From Notospermus geniculatus (lineage: Eukaryota > Nemertea > Pilidiophora > Heteronemertea > Lineidae): a DNA stretch of 64,000 nt. The DNA lies in contig NMRB01000090.1 in assembly GCA_002633025.1 (NCBI GenBank), forward strand, positions 584,747 to 648,746, in the 5' to 3' direction. Shown piece after piece: positions 30,273 through 41,785 of the stretch. The notes under the pieces were generated by a model. It did not search any database, was not told the origin of the DNA, and saw only the letters and a list, made by a program, of their open reading frames with translations. How positions within the stretch are numbered: position 1 is the first letter of the stretch; the number at the start of each line of letters is the position of its first letter. The translations under genes were made by a program, and so were the position numbers.

Positions 30273-31615
30273 AGCCCAACGTAAGAGGCGGCTCATCAGG
30301 CGGGAACGGCGGTAGGCCTACCAAATCCAAGTTATCTGAGAAACTTTTTTGAAAACTAGTCGTTCATGAATTAGGCCTAGGCGTATCAATTTTCAAACAT
30401 TTTTTTTGAAGTCTGTCCGAAATAGAAAGCAGACGACTCCAGAATTAGCACGCCCACTTCCATAATTTTGGCTGTGCTCTGCAGTCGACGGTGACGGTGG
30501 GTTGCCCAGCGATCTAGTACCTAATTCTCCCTTGGCTTACCCCTGCAACTGCTGAAAACTATCATTACCTGGCTTAGTCCCAAAGTCTCAATGTTCGCCG
30601 ACCTCGTGATGTGATGTGATGTTGGAGTTGTTGAAGAAAGCTAACGCCACATTCTTGATTTCTTGTTTGTTAGAACCATATCAGAGACGAGGAAAGACCA
30701 ACCAAATCCCGGGTCATCATGGGCGTAGGCGGGGGGGGGGGCACTGAGTGCACGTGCATCTCCCCGCAGCAGTAGGAATTTAAAGTTCCGCTGCAGACAA
30801 GCTGGAAAAAATCAAACATATAGTTGTGTAAATTTTGGTTAAGAATAGCTCAGAAATCACGTCTCAGAGGATCTAGATTCCAAAAAGACCCCCTCCAAAG
30901 CGCATCTTTGCTACTCTTCAGGGTAAAGTCCAAGTCAACCTTGTGCAATGACGGTACGCTGAACACCTGCCGCGAAAAAACGTTCAGAATGTTTCTGCTG
31001 GTAAAATAGTCCTATACACCAAATTTCATGCCTGTAGTAGTCTACAGAGTTCCACCTACCCAAATTGTGCACCTCCCCAGGCTGAGAGCAGCCTACGCCC
31101 TTGGTCATGGGGTAGCCTACGTGTGTAACTCTGATGTAACCAACATTATTGGTCAATGTGGAATTCTTTCGTGGCCTCTCAAAAATGTGGAAGCGGTACG
31201 GCTCTAGGAATTTCCCGCCAAAATGTGGCGACGCGCTGTGGCTCGGCAGATGCCGCTCGGCGTTGCGTTAATAGTTTCATAGTCATACTATGTATTCACT
31301 TGAAGTGGCTTTAAAAAACGGGCCATTTCCATTAAAAAGAAGCATAAAATGCGCACATTTCATGAAATTTAGTTGGTTGATCCGACCGAGTAGCCTGCAC
31401 AGGCCCGGGGCACAGACGCACCACTCTGTTGATCTCGCCGCACATAGCGTCTGCCGAGACTGGTGACACAAACTGCTCCCTAGTGTAAAACGGAGGAACT
31501 ACGGACCACGCCCAGTTTGGTTCCGTCGATGACGTTAGTAGAGAGGTTTAAAATCGCACCAGGAACGAATCCGATGGTGGAATGGCGGTTCTTTTCAATT
31601 GTGTTGTTTCGAATC
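30273..31615. other. No feature recognised
   Basis: Intergenic, with no supported exon. Confidence 0.3.
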
Positions 31616-31618
31616 GGG

Positions 31619-31769
31619 AGAGCGGATCCAGGATTTGAGAAAAGAGGGGGTGCCCTGTGCTAGAACATTGAAATTTGTGCCCAATTCCAGTTTTTTCACG
31701 GTTGATTACAGATTTGTTGGCCAAAAGGGGAGGTGCGCGCCCGGTGCACCCTCTCTGGATCCGCACCTG
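31619..31769. mobile_element. GGATCC-end MITE, short subfamily
   Basis: GAGCGGATCCAGGATTTGAG to CTCTCTGGATCCGCACCTG, with GATTTGTTGGCCAAAAGGGG inside. Confidence 0.7.
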
Positions 31770-32168
31770 GTATGGCTGAGGCAAGTTTGTACCACAACTT
31801 GGTGTCACAACCGATGAACTTCTTGCCCCAAGTGTAGGCCTACTGAAGTGTCAAAACAGATGGGGCTTCAAAACTCGTGACGTGGACAGTTCCACCATGA
31901 TCGCACGTCTGATCTCCGCTCGATCGAAAAAAAGTACTCAAAAGTGATAGCATTTTCATTGAAATTGGCTTTTAATTTTTGTATAAAAGACACAATATTC
32001 TATACAAGCCAAGTATAAGCATATCTTCATGCAATATTTCCATTTATGTACAAATAACACCATTGACAGAGAAAGCACATGGCTGGTGCATGCAGCCACA
32101 AATAATGAAGGCAAATGTGTCCAAAGGTCATGGATACATGACCCAGTCAAAGTCGGTCAAAACGGGTA
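31770..32168. other. No feature recognised
   Basis: Unassigned. Confidence 0.3.
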
Positions 32169-32429
32169 AAGTGATTCACCCTAACTTCAACATGGGCAAA
32201 GTGCCAGGCCTGTGCAACAGACACCACAAGTGAACACAATGATTAAACCACAAACCACAGTATTTACCCGTTGACTGAGCACAACCTTGGATTTGCTATA
32301 GGCTCATGGAAAGTAAACCAAGTTACCCCAACATTAGGTAACTGCAACATGGATAATTTACCACTGACCTGTGCACATTTTCAAGCTTGGCACTTTGCCC
32401 ATGTTGAAGTTAGGGTGAATCATACTTTA
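32169..32429. mobile_element. Family C MITE, copy 2 (inverted relative to copy 1)
   Basis: The interior ACACCACAAGTGAACACAAT is the reverse complement of copy 1 at 21838. Both keep GTGATTCACCC/GGGTGAATCAT ends. Confidence 0.8.
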
Positions 32430-32766
32430 GTCTACCAGGATCCACATCAACCAAGGGAATTTAGGCCTAAATCCACGTTAGGTTGAGTTAGGCTGTTCCC
32501 AAAGCCATTCCCAATCCCAACACCTCAGTAACACCCAGAACCAAGCTTTAGCCTGGGAGACATTCATGACCCTGGACTCATTTCCCTTCTGCATCACAAA
32601 CAATCAGAACCAGTCAATTCTTTTAAAAGTTTGACAGACATCAAGGGATAACTACTTTTTGACAGAGTGTCCTGGCAAGGTAGGGACTAAACCTATTCAG
32701 GGTGATAATCACTTTGACTTCCTCTCCCCCAGTCCTTCCTGACCGTGTACATCCTCCCATAAAAGG

Positions 32767-32860
32767 GTTTTTTACCTCGTTCCTCTTCATCCACTCACAA
32801 AACATTCATCACACTCACTTGTGTGTGGATGAAGAGTGAGGTACATACCCCCGCTGTGGG
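32767..32860. repeat. Hairpin ACCTCGTTCCTCTTCATCCAC
   Basis: GTTTTTTACCTCGTTCCTC pairs with GTGGATGAAGAGTGAGGTAC. A very similar hairpin (TCGCTCCTCTTCATACAC) lies at 55549-55608, and both are followed by a C-rich run. Confidence 0.55.
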
Positions 32861-33371
32861 GCTGAAGGGGTTATTGTCGTCCTGGGTACACATAAAGTGT
32901 ACCCAGGTTTGATGTCGTCAAGTGAAATTGTACCCTGGGTCCACTTTCTTGTTACAAACTGTACCCAGGTTCTGACCTCGAGGCGAGATTGTTCTCGGTG
33001 AAGTCACTTGATATTGTGCATGTATTATGGCCGTGCAAAAAGTTAAAGGAGAAAAGTTGAAAGAATTTTGGTTTTGACTAGCTGGACAGTTTTCAACCTC
33101 GGTTGCTTAGAGAGGAAGTTAATCAACTCGCCAGCTGGACAAGAAAATATGTCATTCCCATGTATGTGTGCATGTGTCATGTGTGCATAGCCATGATGGG
33201 TGTGTCTGATCATGCGGNCATCACCTGAGTTTATGTCATTGACTGATAATACTGATCAGATCATAAAAATACTTCTTGGTTTGTTCAGCTTCATCTTATC
33301 TGTACTGATCCTTCAACATTCACCATGAGAGTCATAGTTTCACACTTAACCATGGAGACTTGTCACAGAGG

Positions 33372-33402
33372 TGAGCACAATGGCCCTGGCCATTTCATTT
33401 CT
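33372..33402 (+). repeat. Solo 3' end of the GTCCGTC modular family
   Basis: GGTGAGCACAATGGCCCTGG CCATTTCATT resembles the end GGTGAGCACATGGTCCATGG found at 37.5, 49.0, 56.1 and 57.8 kb. Confidence 0.45.
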
Positions 33403-34620
33403 ACTAGTATCTCTAGGTACGCAAATATAGTAGACCTAGGGTATGTGGTATAGACGCTTGGGATTGTACTCGGTTTCTGACCCCAGAGCATTCTGCTTCC
33501 TTCAAGCTGTGAATGAAATCTAATCGTATGTATACTCGGGGTTCCTTCAGAGGGGGAGGAGGGGGATGGTCCCCCTCCCTTAAATGATTCATGGGGGATG
33601 CCACCCTCAATTTTGCTGATGAGTGTTTCAAAACTAGCTCTGTTTTTACTCAATCGACAATCTACATGTATTGATGATTCTCGAATTCGCAGATCTGCGC
33701 ACTTCCGCCAAAATCTCAACCAGAGCCTAGATCTCAAACTGGGTGACGTAACGCCATCCATGATTCAGCAATGGTCGAGTCTGATGCAACGTCTTCGACG
33801 TCACTGTCGTTGGGTTGTCTGTGTCACGTCATTCAGTTTCAGACCGAGGTTATATCTTGAGATTTCATGGAAGTGCGCAGATCTTTGTCATTAACCTCAA
33901 TTTGAGAACAGACCATAGTTAGTTCAGAACTCAGAAGGTGAAAGTGACAAGGAAGGATGTATACTTTGCACAACTTGTGTGGTCAGCAAAACATTCTGTC
34001 CCCCTCTTCCAAGATCCAGGGGGGAACCCTAGTACTGTTCATTTATTGTTGGGAGTTGCATGTTCGGCCAGGACAGACATCACCCGTCTCCAATCCAGGA
34101 TTTGTATTGGGCTTTTCAGAACAAACTGCCTTTGAAGTGGTGCTCCTCAATGAATTATTCAACCAGGTTTTCAATCATTCTTGAAAAAATGAAGTGTCAA
34201 TATCATTGCTGACAGTTAGGTTTTGTGGTGCGGAGCTACATGTATTCCATTCTGAAAAGCGTTCATTAATTTGTTCTGGAGTGTACATGAAATGTTTTGT
34301 GTTCCTCAGAGTTCATACCAAAACTGGATTCCGGTGTGTTTTGCGGTGCGGTTCCTTCAAGTTGATGGCTTCAATCCTATTTCAATGAAACCCACATAGA
34401 AATCACGGGGCATGCGGCATGCACAGTTTTTGTGCACCAGAAATGCAAAATGCACTGGAATCCAGTTTGGGTGTGAATCCACCTTCAGTGGTTCAAATCT
34501 CTCATGCTGAGGAAATTTTCCAGGGACAAATTTTCCTTGGGGACAAATTATCTGGGATGAATTATCCGGTGACAAATTTTCCTGTAACCGTGCATCATGG
34601 TGTTTGATGTGTATAATGAT
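33403..34620. other. No feature recognised
   Basis: Unassigned. GGACAAATT(T/A) recurs around 34525-34580. The open frames around 33363-33894 show no family motif. Confidence 0.3.
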
Positions 34621-34796
34621 CTTTGCGTCAGGGCCAAAGCCATTGGCCCTGGTACCGTAAGTAGGGAAGAGGCCATCTCAAGCTACTCATGTTCCTCACT
34701 TGGAGGGGTCTTTTCCTTGCCCTTGCAAAGGCACATATGGTATAAGTCAGGACATCTTCGATAATTGAAGGGTGATCTGCTCACCACTGCGTTACA

Positions 34797-35653
34797 CAGG
34801 CTGTCAAGTGCTCCTAATTTTCCTTAAATTCCTAATTATTTTTTTGAGTTCCTAAAATTCCTTATTTTGCCTCATTTTTGGCCGATTTTCCTAAAAATTC
34901 CTTATTTTCTCTTTTTGCTAATGGCCGTCGCGTGCAAAGGCCAATGCCGATGTGTCGTTCATGATGTCTGCATGCAAAAATCTACTGCCAACCTGTTGAT
35001 GACTGACCCAAGGGCGGATATAGACGGGGGTTCTGGGGGCTGGAACCCCGCTTCGGCGACTAAAGATACAATTTTTTTATTGCTTTAAACATCAAGCATT
35101 TCGCTTGTGGCGTAGCACCCGCCCATGTCTCTTATGTATTCATGGTAACAGTCATAGCATCCATGTTTTGAGGAAACTCTATTCCCCTTCTTGGGACAAC
35201 TGATGGCTTCTATATACTGGTACTGCATTGTGTACGTTTGCACTGTTTCGAAATATTAAAAGGCATGGCATCTGACTGGCTGAGGGTGCCAGTAGGAACA
35301 GGAAGATTACACTGTTCAACAAAATGTTTTGTAAGACTTTCTCAACCTCAGGTACAGGGAAATGGTGTCTCAGAGGTTGTAATTTTCAAAATTTTCCTGC
35401 GGGAGCTCCCCCAGACCCCCCGCCAAATCGGCGGCGGTGAAGCGTGCGCCTTGAGCGCACGCGCTTCCAGGGGCCTCCACCTTTAGAATCAACCCCTCGA
35501 CAGAAATCCTGGATCCGCCACTGCAAAATTAAGTGGAAAGTTCCTAAAATTTTCCCTAAATATTGATGGAAAAATTCCTAAATTTCCTAAAAATGAGTAA
35601 AAAAGTTCCTAAAATTCCTCCTAAAAATTGATGGGAACTGACTTGACAGCCTG
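34797..35653. mobile_element. 857-bp element, CAGGCTGTCAAG ends, GTTACA TSD
   Basis: CAGGCTGTCAAG at the left and CTTGACAGCCTG at the right; GTTACA at 34791-34796 and 35654-35659. The ends carry repeated TTCCTAAAATTCCT words. It holds a further GGATCC-type element in its middle. Confidence 0.8.
35009..35523. mobile_element. GGCGGAT..GGATCCGCC element, innermost insertion
   Basis: From GACCCAAGGGCGGATATAGA to ATCCTGGATCCGCCACTGC. The G/C-rich interior includes CCCCCAGACCCCCCG. It belongs loosely to the GGATCC-end family. Confidence 0.55.
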
Positions 35654-36204
35654 GTTACATCACACATCACCCTTCTAGAAATAGACCGGTCCATGGCATA
35701 TCCGCTGCCTCGTGGTACAAATAGTGGTAGCCGAAGACCCGATATAAAGTGCAATCTGATTGGCCGACTGGTAAAGTTGGCATCGTGCCAAGATACGCCG
35801 TGGATCGGTCTATTACTCGAAGGGTGATGTGCGATGTACTAGGTGACCAGATCGCCCTTCGATTATCGAAGATGTAGTCAGCACAGCTCTCCCATGCGAC
35901 AGACATGAAGAGCCGGGGATGATTAATCCCATATGGCACGGGCTGTATTCGAATCCGGGACCTGCCGCTTGCTAAGTGGATGTGATAACCACTAGGCTAT
36001 CAAGGCTCCTCATGGTATGAAAGCGTACAAAGTTTAAAAAGGATAAACATTTGCTTCAAACCATGGGAAGCCCATGTTACTTAAATTGATCAGACAACAA
36101 AGTCTATTTGTCTTAAAGGTGTAGTAATGAATTTATCATGTAGTTTGTATATTCCCACATTATCGTGCGGTTACTTCCATGATCTTAACCCATGTTGTCT
36201 ATGT

Positions 36205-36537
36205 TAACATGATGTTCATCGATAAAAAAAAGCACACCGGTTCCCGGGCCTAGGCCTACCATGTTAGGGACCGTCTCAAAAATACCTTGNTTTAATCAAC
36301 AAATTGTTTAGTCCCTTTCTTCTTGCCCAACATCTTTAATAAGACTTGTGTAATCACCAATGAGTGAAGAAGCCAATTAGATGCCGAAGCTTCACTTACT
36401 GAGGGGGGAGGGGGTCAAGACAGAAGTGAAAAAAATCACACTTCTTTGGCTTCAAGGTGTTTTTGAGACGGTCCCTAACATGATGTTCATCGATTAAAAA
36501 AAGCACATCGGATCCCGGGCCTAGGCCTACCATGTTA
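36205..36537. mobile_element. Element with GGGACCGTCTCAAAAA ends between 62-bp direct repeats
   Basis: The inner element 36264-36478 has ends TTAGGGACCGTCTCAAAAA and the inverse, with an N at 36290. It is bracketed by 62-bp copies (36205-36266, 36476-36537) that share TAACATGATGTTCATCGAT and CCCGGGCCTAGGCCTACCAT. Confidence 0.75.
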
Positions 36538-37012
36538 CAATGGTATGGAAATATCACAATTTTGACACAATACGACGAAATGTACTTAGTTGCACTGTTT
36601 CAGTTTTCATTGTGATACTACCAGGGTCTTTTGTGAAACTTTCTAAAGGTGATCTAAACATAGCCTTACTCGGGTTGAACAGTCCAATACTTGGTTTTCA
36701 TAATTATGAGATTAAGTAATGAGACAGGTTGTATAATTTATACAGATTCTGGATCAGCATATCATTAAATATTGTGGGTCATGGTCTCCGTGACAATAAG
36801 AAAATGGCGCCCGCCTTGGAGGGGGACAGACCGAAATGTCACCCTGAGAAAACATTGTTGACCGAGGCCGCCGACATTTCATCATCCATTTTGTTTCCCG
36901 TGAGCGGTGGACATTGCATCTTGAGCGGGAGACATTGAAAAATGTTCACCGCTCATGTGACGCGTCTCGGCCAATCATATTTATGGATTCTCTCTTGAGG
37001 TACGATATAATG

Positions 37013-37205
37013 GACTGTTCATTTTCGTCAGTTGAGGAATCTGAGTTGTGATCCTTGAGAAAATGGAGAAAGCTATGAAGCTGCAAATTGCAGCGATTAT
37101 TCTGTACAGCACAACAAATAATCCCTGCAGTTTGCAAGTGCATAGCTTTCTCCGTTTTCCCAAGGATCGCAACTCAGATTCCTCAAGTGACAAAAATGAA
37201 CAGCC
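37013..37205. repeat. Inverted repeat with about 65-bp arms
   Basis: GGACTGTTCATTTTCGTCAG through GAGAAAGCTATGAAG pairs with CATAGCTTTCTCCG through GACAAAAATGAACAG, with CTGCAAATTGCAGCGATTAT near the loop. It abuts the modular element fragment at 37208. Confidence 0.65.
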
Positions 37206-37207
37206 CC

Positions 37208-37527
37208 TTTTGCCATTCGATGGCACGTATCGTAAACTGCTGGGGCTATTGACCTGAAACTTTGTGTACATGTAATTCCCCTTTGTCAGATGACCTGTGG
37301 CAGCAAGTTTTGGTCCAATTCGATTCTTGACTTGGCCACCAGGGGGACATACATGTACATGTAATTTACTCAAGCGAGAATGTTTTGACCTGGAAATTTT
37401 GACCATAGTCATATATTACCCTGGAACTCAAAGTTTGCCCTGGAACATTTCAATTTAACATTTGTCATTTGTTCTTCTGGTACATTCACCCAGGTGAGCA
37501 CATGGTCCATGGACCATTTCATTCACT
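37208..37527 (+). mobile_element. GTCCGTC modular family, fragment
   Basis: CACGTATCGTAAACTGCTGG, GGCTATTGACCTGAAACTTT, CAGATGACCTGTGGCAGCAA and ATTCGATTCTTGACTTGGCC occur in the same order as in the 57-kb copy; the end GGTGAGCACATGGTCCATGG is at about 37492. Confidence 0.65.
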
Positions 37528-37842
37528 CTCTCCATCCATGTCATCAGCGTCTCATATTTAATTTTCCTGCAGTCATTGTAAAACAGGACTCCACACCTGT
37601 CTATTCGGTCCAACACCTGATCAATACTTTGATTGGAAACGTGTTTACATTACCAAGGTGATAATGATGTTTGACGGACTTGTTGTTCGGACTTGTTGTT
37701 TGGCTATACAAACGGCGTGACTGATAATTGTCGTGTTGTTAGTGCTAATAGTGCCCATCTATAATTAGTACGGTAAGGCAGGTGCGTCATATCCCAAGAT
37801 GAGAACCAAGTATGGCATTATTGGCACTTTTTACACGGAGCC

Positions 37843-37932
37843 GGTTCACTTGCTTTTGTACATGTACCATGAAAAAGCCATGTGACCTGTACTATCCTTC
37901 CCTTTTCATGGTACAAAAAGTAAGTGAACTGG
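37843..37932. repeat. Hairpin CCGGTTCACTTGC...GTAAGTGAACTGG
   Basis: Roughly 33-bp arms containing GTACCATGAAAA and TTTTCATGGTAC. Confidence 0.55.
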
Positions 37933-38060
37933 CCTCAAACCGGATTGAACCAACTCCATATGTAGCCTACATGTAGGGCTGTTTACATGTAGCTCTATTG
38001 GAGATCAAAGGAACATGTACAACAGGAGGAAACCAGAGTGCCCATAGAACCTAAAGCTAC

Positions 38061-38371
38061 CAGCACACGTCACCACTTTTGTTGCTCATACATGTTATGT
38101 ACAGGCAATTTTCGTGGTCGCCACGAAAATGGCCAAGTGCGTGTGGCCGGCAACGAACACTCACCACGGAAATTCTGTGGTGCCCAAGAGTTGCCGAAAA
38201 TCAAACCGGTTTGATTTCTCACCACGAAAGTTGCTCGTAGTTGCCACTTGTGGTGATGTGTGCGCCATCTGTAGCACATGAGACCACGTGACATCTGCTG
38301 TAAACCGGCATCACCACAAATTCCTGACCACGAAAATTGCCTGTGATCAATGAAAGTAGTGACGTGTGCTG
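38061..38371. mobile_element. Foldback, CAGCACACGTCACCACTT ends
   Basis: The left CAGCACACGTCACCACTTTT matches the right GTAGTGACGTGTGCTG. The interior has many CACCACGAAA/TTTCGTGGT words. Confidence 0.65.
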
Positions 38372-38379
38372 ACGTCGGC

Positions 38380-38962
38380 TGATCCACCGACTTCAGGACG
38401 AGTTTACGATCAGTTTGCGATTAGTGCACTAAGGCAGTCGTCAACGAATCGCAAATTCGTCGTAAACTAGTCGCAAACTAATCGTAAAGAAATGATGTGA
38501 CGTTGAAGCTGATCCACCGAACCAAATCAAACATGTTTGATCTCGTCGTAAACTCGTCACAAACTATAGATGTACATGTACATGTAATAGATAAATAGTG
38601 TACCACTCGGCAGATTTTCGGCTGTCCCCCAGAAAAAGTTTGTGCGTGTAGGCCTAGGACTATACATGTATATAACGAGATAACTCTATCATATTTAGAT
38701 AAAACATGTTATCTATCGATATATCTTTCTTTCCAGTAAAAACTAACCTGGAAAAACTTTGTAAACATACATGTAGGTACACTTTTAACCGTACGTGTCT
38801 ATAGTCGTCAACAGAATTCAGTCGTGAACAAGTCACGAACTCGTCATGAACGAATTGTGAATGCTGATCCACCGGCGATGATTTTTCGTCGTAAACTAGT
38901 TGCAATTGCGCCGTGAACTAATTGCAAACTGATCGTAAACTTGTCATAAAGTCAGTGGATCA
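38380..38962. mobile_element. Foldback, TGATCCACCGACTT ends
   Basis: About 50-bp arms: TGATCCACCGACTTCAGGAC and GAGTTTACGATCAGTTTGCG return inverted at 38911-38962. The interior repeats CGTAAACTAGTCGCAA-type words. Confidence 0.7.
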
Positions 38963-39090
38963 CCCACATAAGGCTGACAAAGAAAACAAGGGGCAGATCT
39001 AATGGTACATTCATACAGCATCTCAGCCATCCACCACTGGCTGAAGCCTGGGTACAGAGCATCGTTCCTCAAGCACCACCAAGATCCCCT

Positions 39091-39290
39091 TAAGCCTGCC
39101 GCACACTGGAAATAGCTGAGCAATAAGTCATTCGAGACCGCTTGCTCAGCAGATACCTCTTGTGTGCGCGTAATTTCGGTGAGGGCAAAAAGCTTGCGTG
39201 TGCGCATATTTTTCGGTGAGCTATCTGCTGAGCAAACGGTCTCGAATGACTTTTTGCTCAGCAGATAGCTCCAGTGTGCGGAAGGCTTTA
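39091..39290. mobile_element. Foldback, TAAGCCTGCCGCACACTGGA ends
   Basis: The outer arms pair with TCCAGTGTGCGGAAGGCTTA; inside, GCTCAGCAGATA and GTCATTCGAGACCG pair with their complements. Confidence 0.7.
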
Positions 39291-39296
39291 TGCCCC

Positions 39297-39542
39297 AATC
39301 ACACTGAGCTATAGTTCTCAGTACGTTCTTGAAAATTTTGCCGAACGGGCTCAAATTATCTGCGAATGGAGTGGATGTAGTGGCAACTTTTTACAGTGTT
39401 TTTGCAAACTCCATGGATGGGAAGGGTGCTCCAGAACATCGAGGCATTATTTTGCCAAGGGTTAAGTTACACGTTCTAGCCTGTTTTACGATTTTTTTAG
39501 GACGGGGCAGACGTTTTGAGAACTACTCCAGTGTGACAGCCA
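39297..39542. mobile_element. Foldback-like unit, CACACTG...GTTCTCA ends
   Basis: CAATCACACTGAGCTATAGTTCTCA is mirrored imperfectly by TTGAGAACTACTCCAGTGTGACAG (given here in pieces: CACACTG/CAGTGTG and GTTCTCA/TGAGAAC). It directly follows the previous foldback. Confidence 0.4.
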
Positions 39543-39573
39543 GGCCCTTTACCACTACTAGGAGACTTGCTGT

Positions 39574-39914
39574 AAGGCCTAGAAAAAAAAATTGTGTGTT
39601 TCCGGTCATTTGTAATTTTCCGACCGACCCTCAAAAATTCTGACTGACCAGGAAACAGAATTTTTTTTTCTCACAAAAATGCATCAAATCTATCAAAATT
39701 AGTCTCTTTTGCTGTCTAGGCCCTTAGTCATGGATGCCAGAGCAGCTTTTGAGGCTGTTCCTGGCTTCTAGATAACCTTTAGTATAATCCCTGTAGCTGC
39801 AATAAAATTATCAGTACCAAAATTGGAAAATAAAAAAAAAATCCCGACCGTCCGACCCTCGATTTTTGGAAATCGCTGATGACCAGAAACACACAATTTA
39901 TTTTTCTGGGCCTA
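39574..39914. mobile_element. Element with AAGGCCTAGAAAAA ends
   Basis: AAGGCCTAGAAAAAAAAATT and GTGTGTTTCCGGTCAT at the left; ATGACCAGAAACACACAATT and TTTTTCTGGGCCT at the right. CCGACCG words repeat inside. Confidence 0.65.
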
Positions 39915-40184
39915 ATCGTTGCTAAGCTTTATGCTTGTATATCTTATTTTGCAAGCAGAACTGTATCATAGGATTCCAGGCTTGAATCCGGCAAATATTT
40001 TGGATTGTACCGTGGTGTGATCGGCATTCTTTGTCCAAGAAATTAAATACCTGTTTACTGGTGTAAATACGTCAATACATCAAGAGTGGCCTGATTTTAC
40101 TGTTTGAATAAAATCCCTAATATAGACGGGGCCTATTCAGTGATTGGCCCTGACTATAGCGCTATATTGCTATGCTCTGTTTGT

Positions 40185-40430
40185 GCTAAGTATAGGCCTA
40201 GGTCACAGTCTGATTGAGTCGGTCATAACCCAATGCTGATGTATGGTCTTTTCTACCCAGAAATAAAAGTTGAAAAAGTCTGTTCTGACGTGGTCAATTA
40301 AATGCTAAGTATAGGCCTAGGTCACAATCTAATTGAGTTGGTCCTGACCCAATGCTGCTAGCTCATTATGGTCTTTTCTACCAGAAAGTTTCTGAAAAAT
40401 CTGTTCTGACGTGGTCAATCAAATTAACCT
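40185..40430. repeat. Tandem duplication of about 118 bp
   Basis: TGCTAAGTATAGGCCTAGGT through TCTGTTCTGACGTGGTCAAT occurs twice in a row with a few differences. Confidence 0.8.
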
Positions 40431-40442
40431 ATTTTCACAACC

Positions 40443-40652
40443 TACCATATACGCAAATATTTTCGCGTGTAAAAATTCTCATAAAAATCGCGAAATCAAA
40501 ATTTCGTCGCGAATACACGCAAAAAAAGTTTCCCCCAATAATCCAGTCAGTTCCCTTCCCTGCCATTGACGCGAACATTAATCCACGCGAAACAGAAAAA
40601 AAATGTTCAATTCGTGAAATATTATCCCGTGAAAATATTTGCGTATACGGTA
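40443..40652. mobile_element. CGCGAAAATATTTGCGTA MITE, intact copy
   Basis: TACCATATACGCAAATATTT at the left and AAATATTTGCGTATACGGTA at the right. The interior has TCGCGAA words and GTTTCCCCCAATAATCC. A second copy is spread over 50404-52032. Confidence 0.8.
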
Positions 40653-41133
40653 TTGGTTCACTAGAGTGACCATTATTTTCATCCTTGATTTTCTGTCACG
40701 GTTAATGTTCGCGGAATTTCTCAGCTGTGGAATAACCTTTTGAGCTGAAATTTGTAGGGTATGATTTTTGTATAATAAACCCGTGTCTGCGTGGTATTTG
40801 GCAAATATTGTGGCCTATTTTTTTAGATATTAGCAATTTGAGAGCTTGGAAGAGGCTATTTTTGGCCGTTTCCGCTCTAATTTCTGAAGAAGATATTTCA
40901 TTCCCTTGATATGTAAATATAACAATATCAAAAATTGATAAGAGATCCTCTCTTATCTATTTTTGACAATATACAATTGATAACAAAGCTTCTTTTCGTT
41001 CATCACGCCGAAATAACAAGTATTTGTCATCATTTGGGAGAAAAACTACCTTGAAGCACATGCGTACGAGGGTATGGCAGCTACGCCATTTTTTGTCGTT
41101 ACCAAGGATTCGAAAGTTTAATATGACGCATAG

Positions 41134-41191
41134 TGACGTCATAACTGTGACGTCACAGTCACGATAACTGTGACGTCATAGGATGACGTCA
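41134..41191. promoter_or_regulatory. Cluster of four CRE octamers
   Basis: Perfect TGACGTCA at 41134, 41148, 41171 and 41184, all within 58 bp. This octamer is the classic CREB/ATF site. The cluster lies about 0.9 kb before the first recognised exon of the C12orf56-like gene, so it may mark that gene's promoter. Because the N-terminal exon was not found, the assignment is inference. Confidence 0.45.
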
Positions 41192-41433
41192 CGCGAATGA
41201 GTCCGTGCAGATGATGTGCTGCGAGACAGACGATCTTTCCTGACTATTCACCACACTCATTGAACACCCACTGACTTTCCCACAGCCGTTCATCAACCTC
41301 TAGTGAACCATGTCGCCGAAAGGCTTGTATCGTTCATCTTCTCTTGCATCAAATGTCTGTCCCGAGGTCAGCTTTAGGCCTGTAGTTCATACTTCGATGC
41401 ATGATGATCGCCGGGGACTGACGCGCGACCTTT

Positions 41434-41785
41434 CAGTGTTAATTCTAGGATTTCAGAAGGGCATGGGGCAAACTTTGTGAAAAGGGCACTTCAACCTAGA
41501 AAAGGGCACTTTTAATTCGCGACGTTTCTACTAACGGAATTTGAGAAGCTTGTCAGTTAAAAAGGTCCCTATAACTCCAGTCAACAGCCAATTTAAGCCA
41601 GTTTCTAAGGTGGTATGACCAGAAGGGACCATGACAGAGGGTCTGGGGGGTAATAAAACCTTTTAAAAAAATTATTTTTTTTTTAGGGCAGGCATGGTGC
41701 CAAGAGGGTTAAAAAAGGGCACAGTGGCGCCCCCTTTTAGGGCATGGCGCGCCGCCACTCTTAACACTGCCTAGAATTAACACTG
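41434..41785. mobile_element. Element with 16-bp TIRs CAGTGTTAATTCTAGG
   Basis: CAGTGTTAATTCTAGG at 41434 and CCTAGAATTAACACTG ending 41785 are exact inverse copies. The interior repeats AAAGGGCACTT and AGGGCATGG. It lies between the CRE cluster and the first recognised exon. Confidence 0.75.

Larger units (their letters stand above)
34751..35875. mobile_element. Family D foldback inserted in the SINE and itself split
   Basis: GACATCTTCGATAATTGAAG at the left and GATTATCGAAGATGT at the right match 24157-24452. It is broken after GCGTTACA by the element 34797-35653. Confidence 0.8.
34628..36006 (-). mobile_element. SINE family 1 split by nested insertions
   Basis: Its 3' part is at 34628-34744 and its tRNA-like head (A-box inverted as CCTTGATAGCCTAGTGGTTA; B-box in TATTCGAATCC) at 35882-36006. 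AGTCAG at 34745 and 35876 brackets the inserted family D foldback. Confidence 0.8.
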
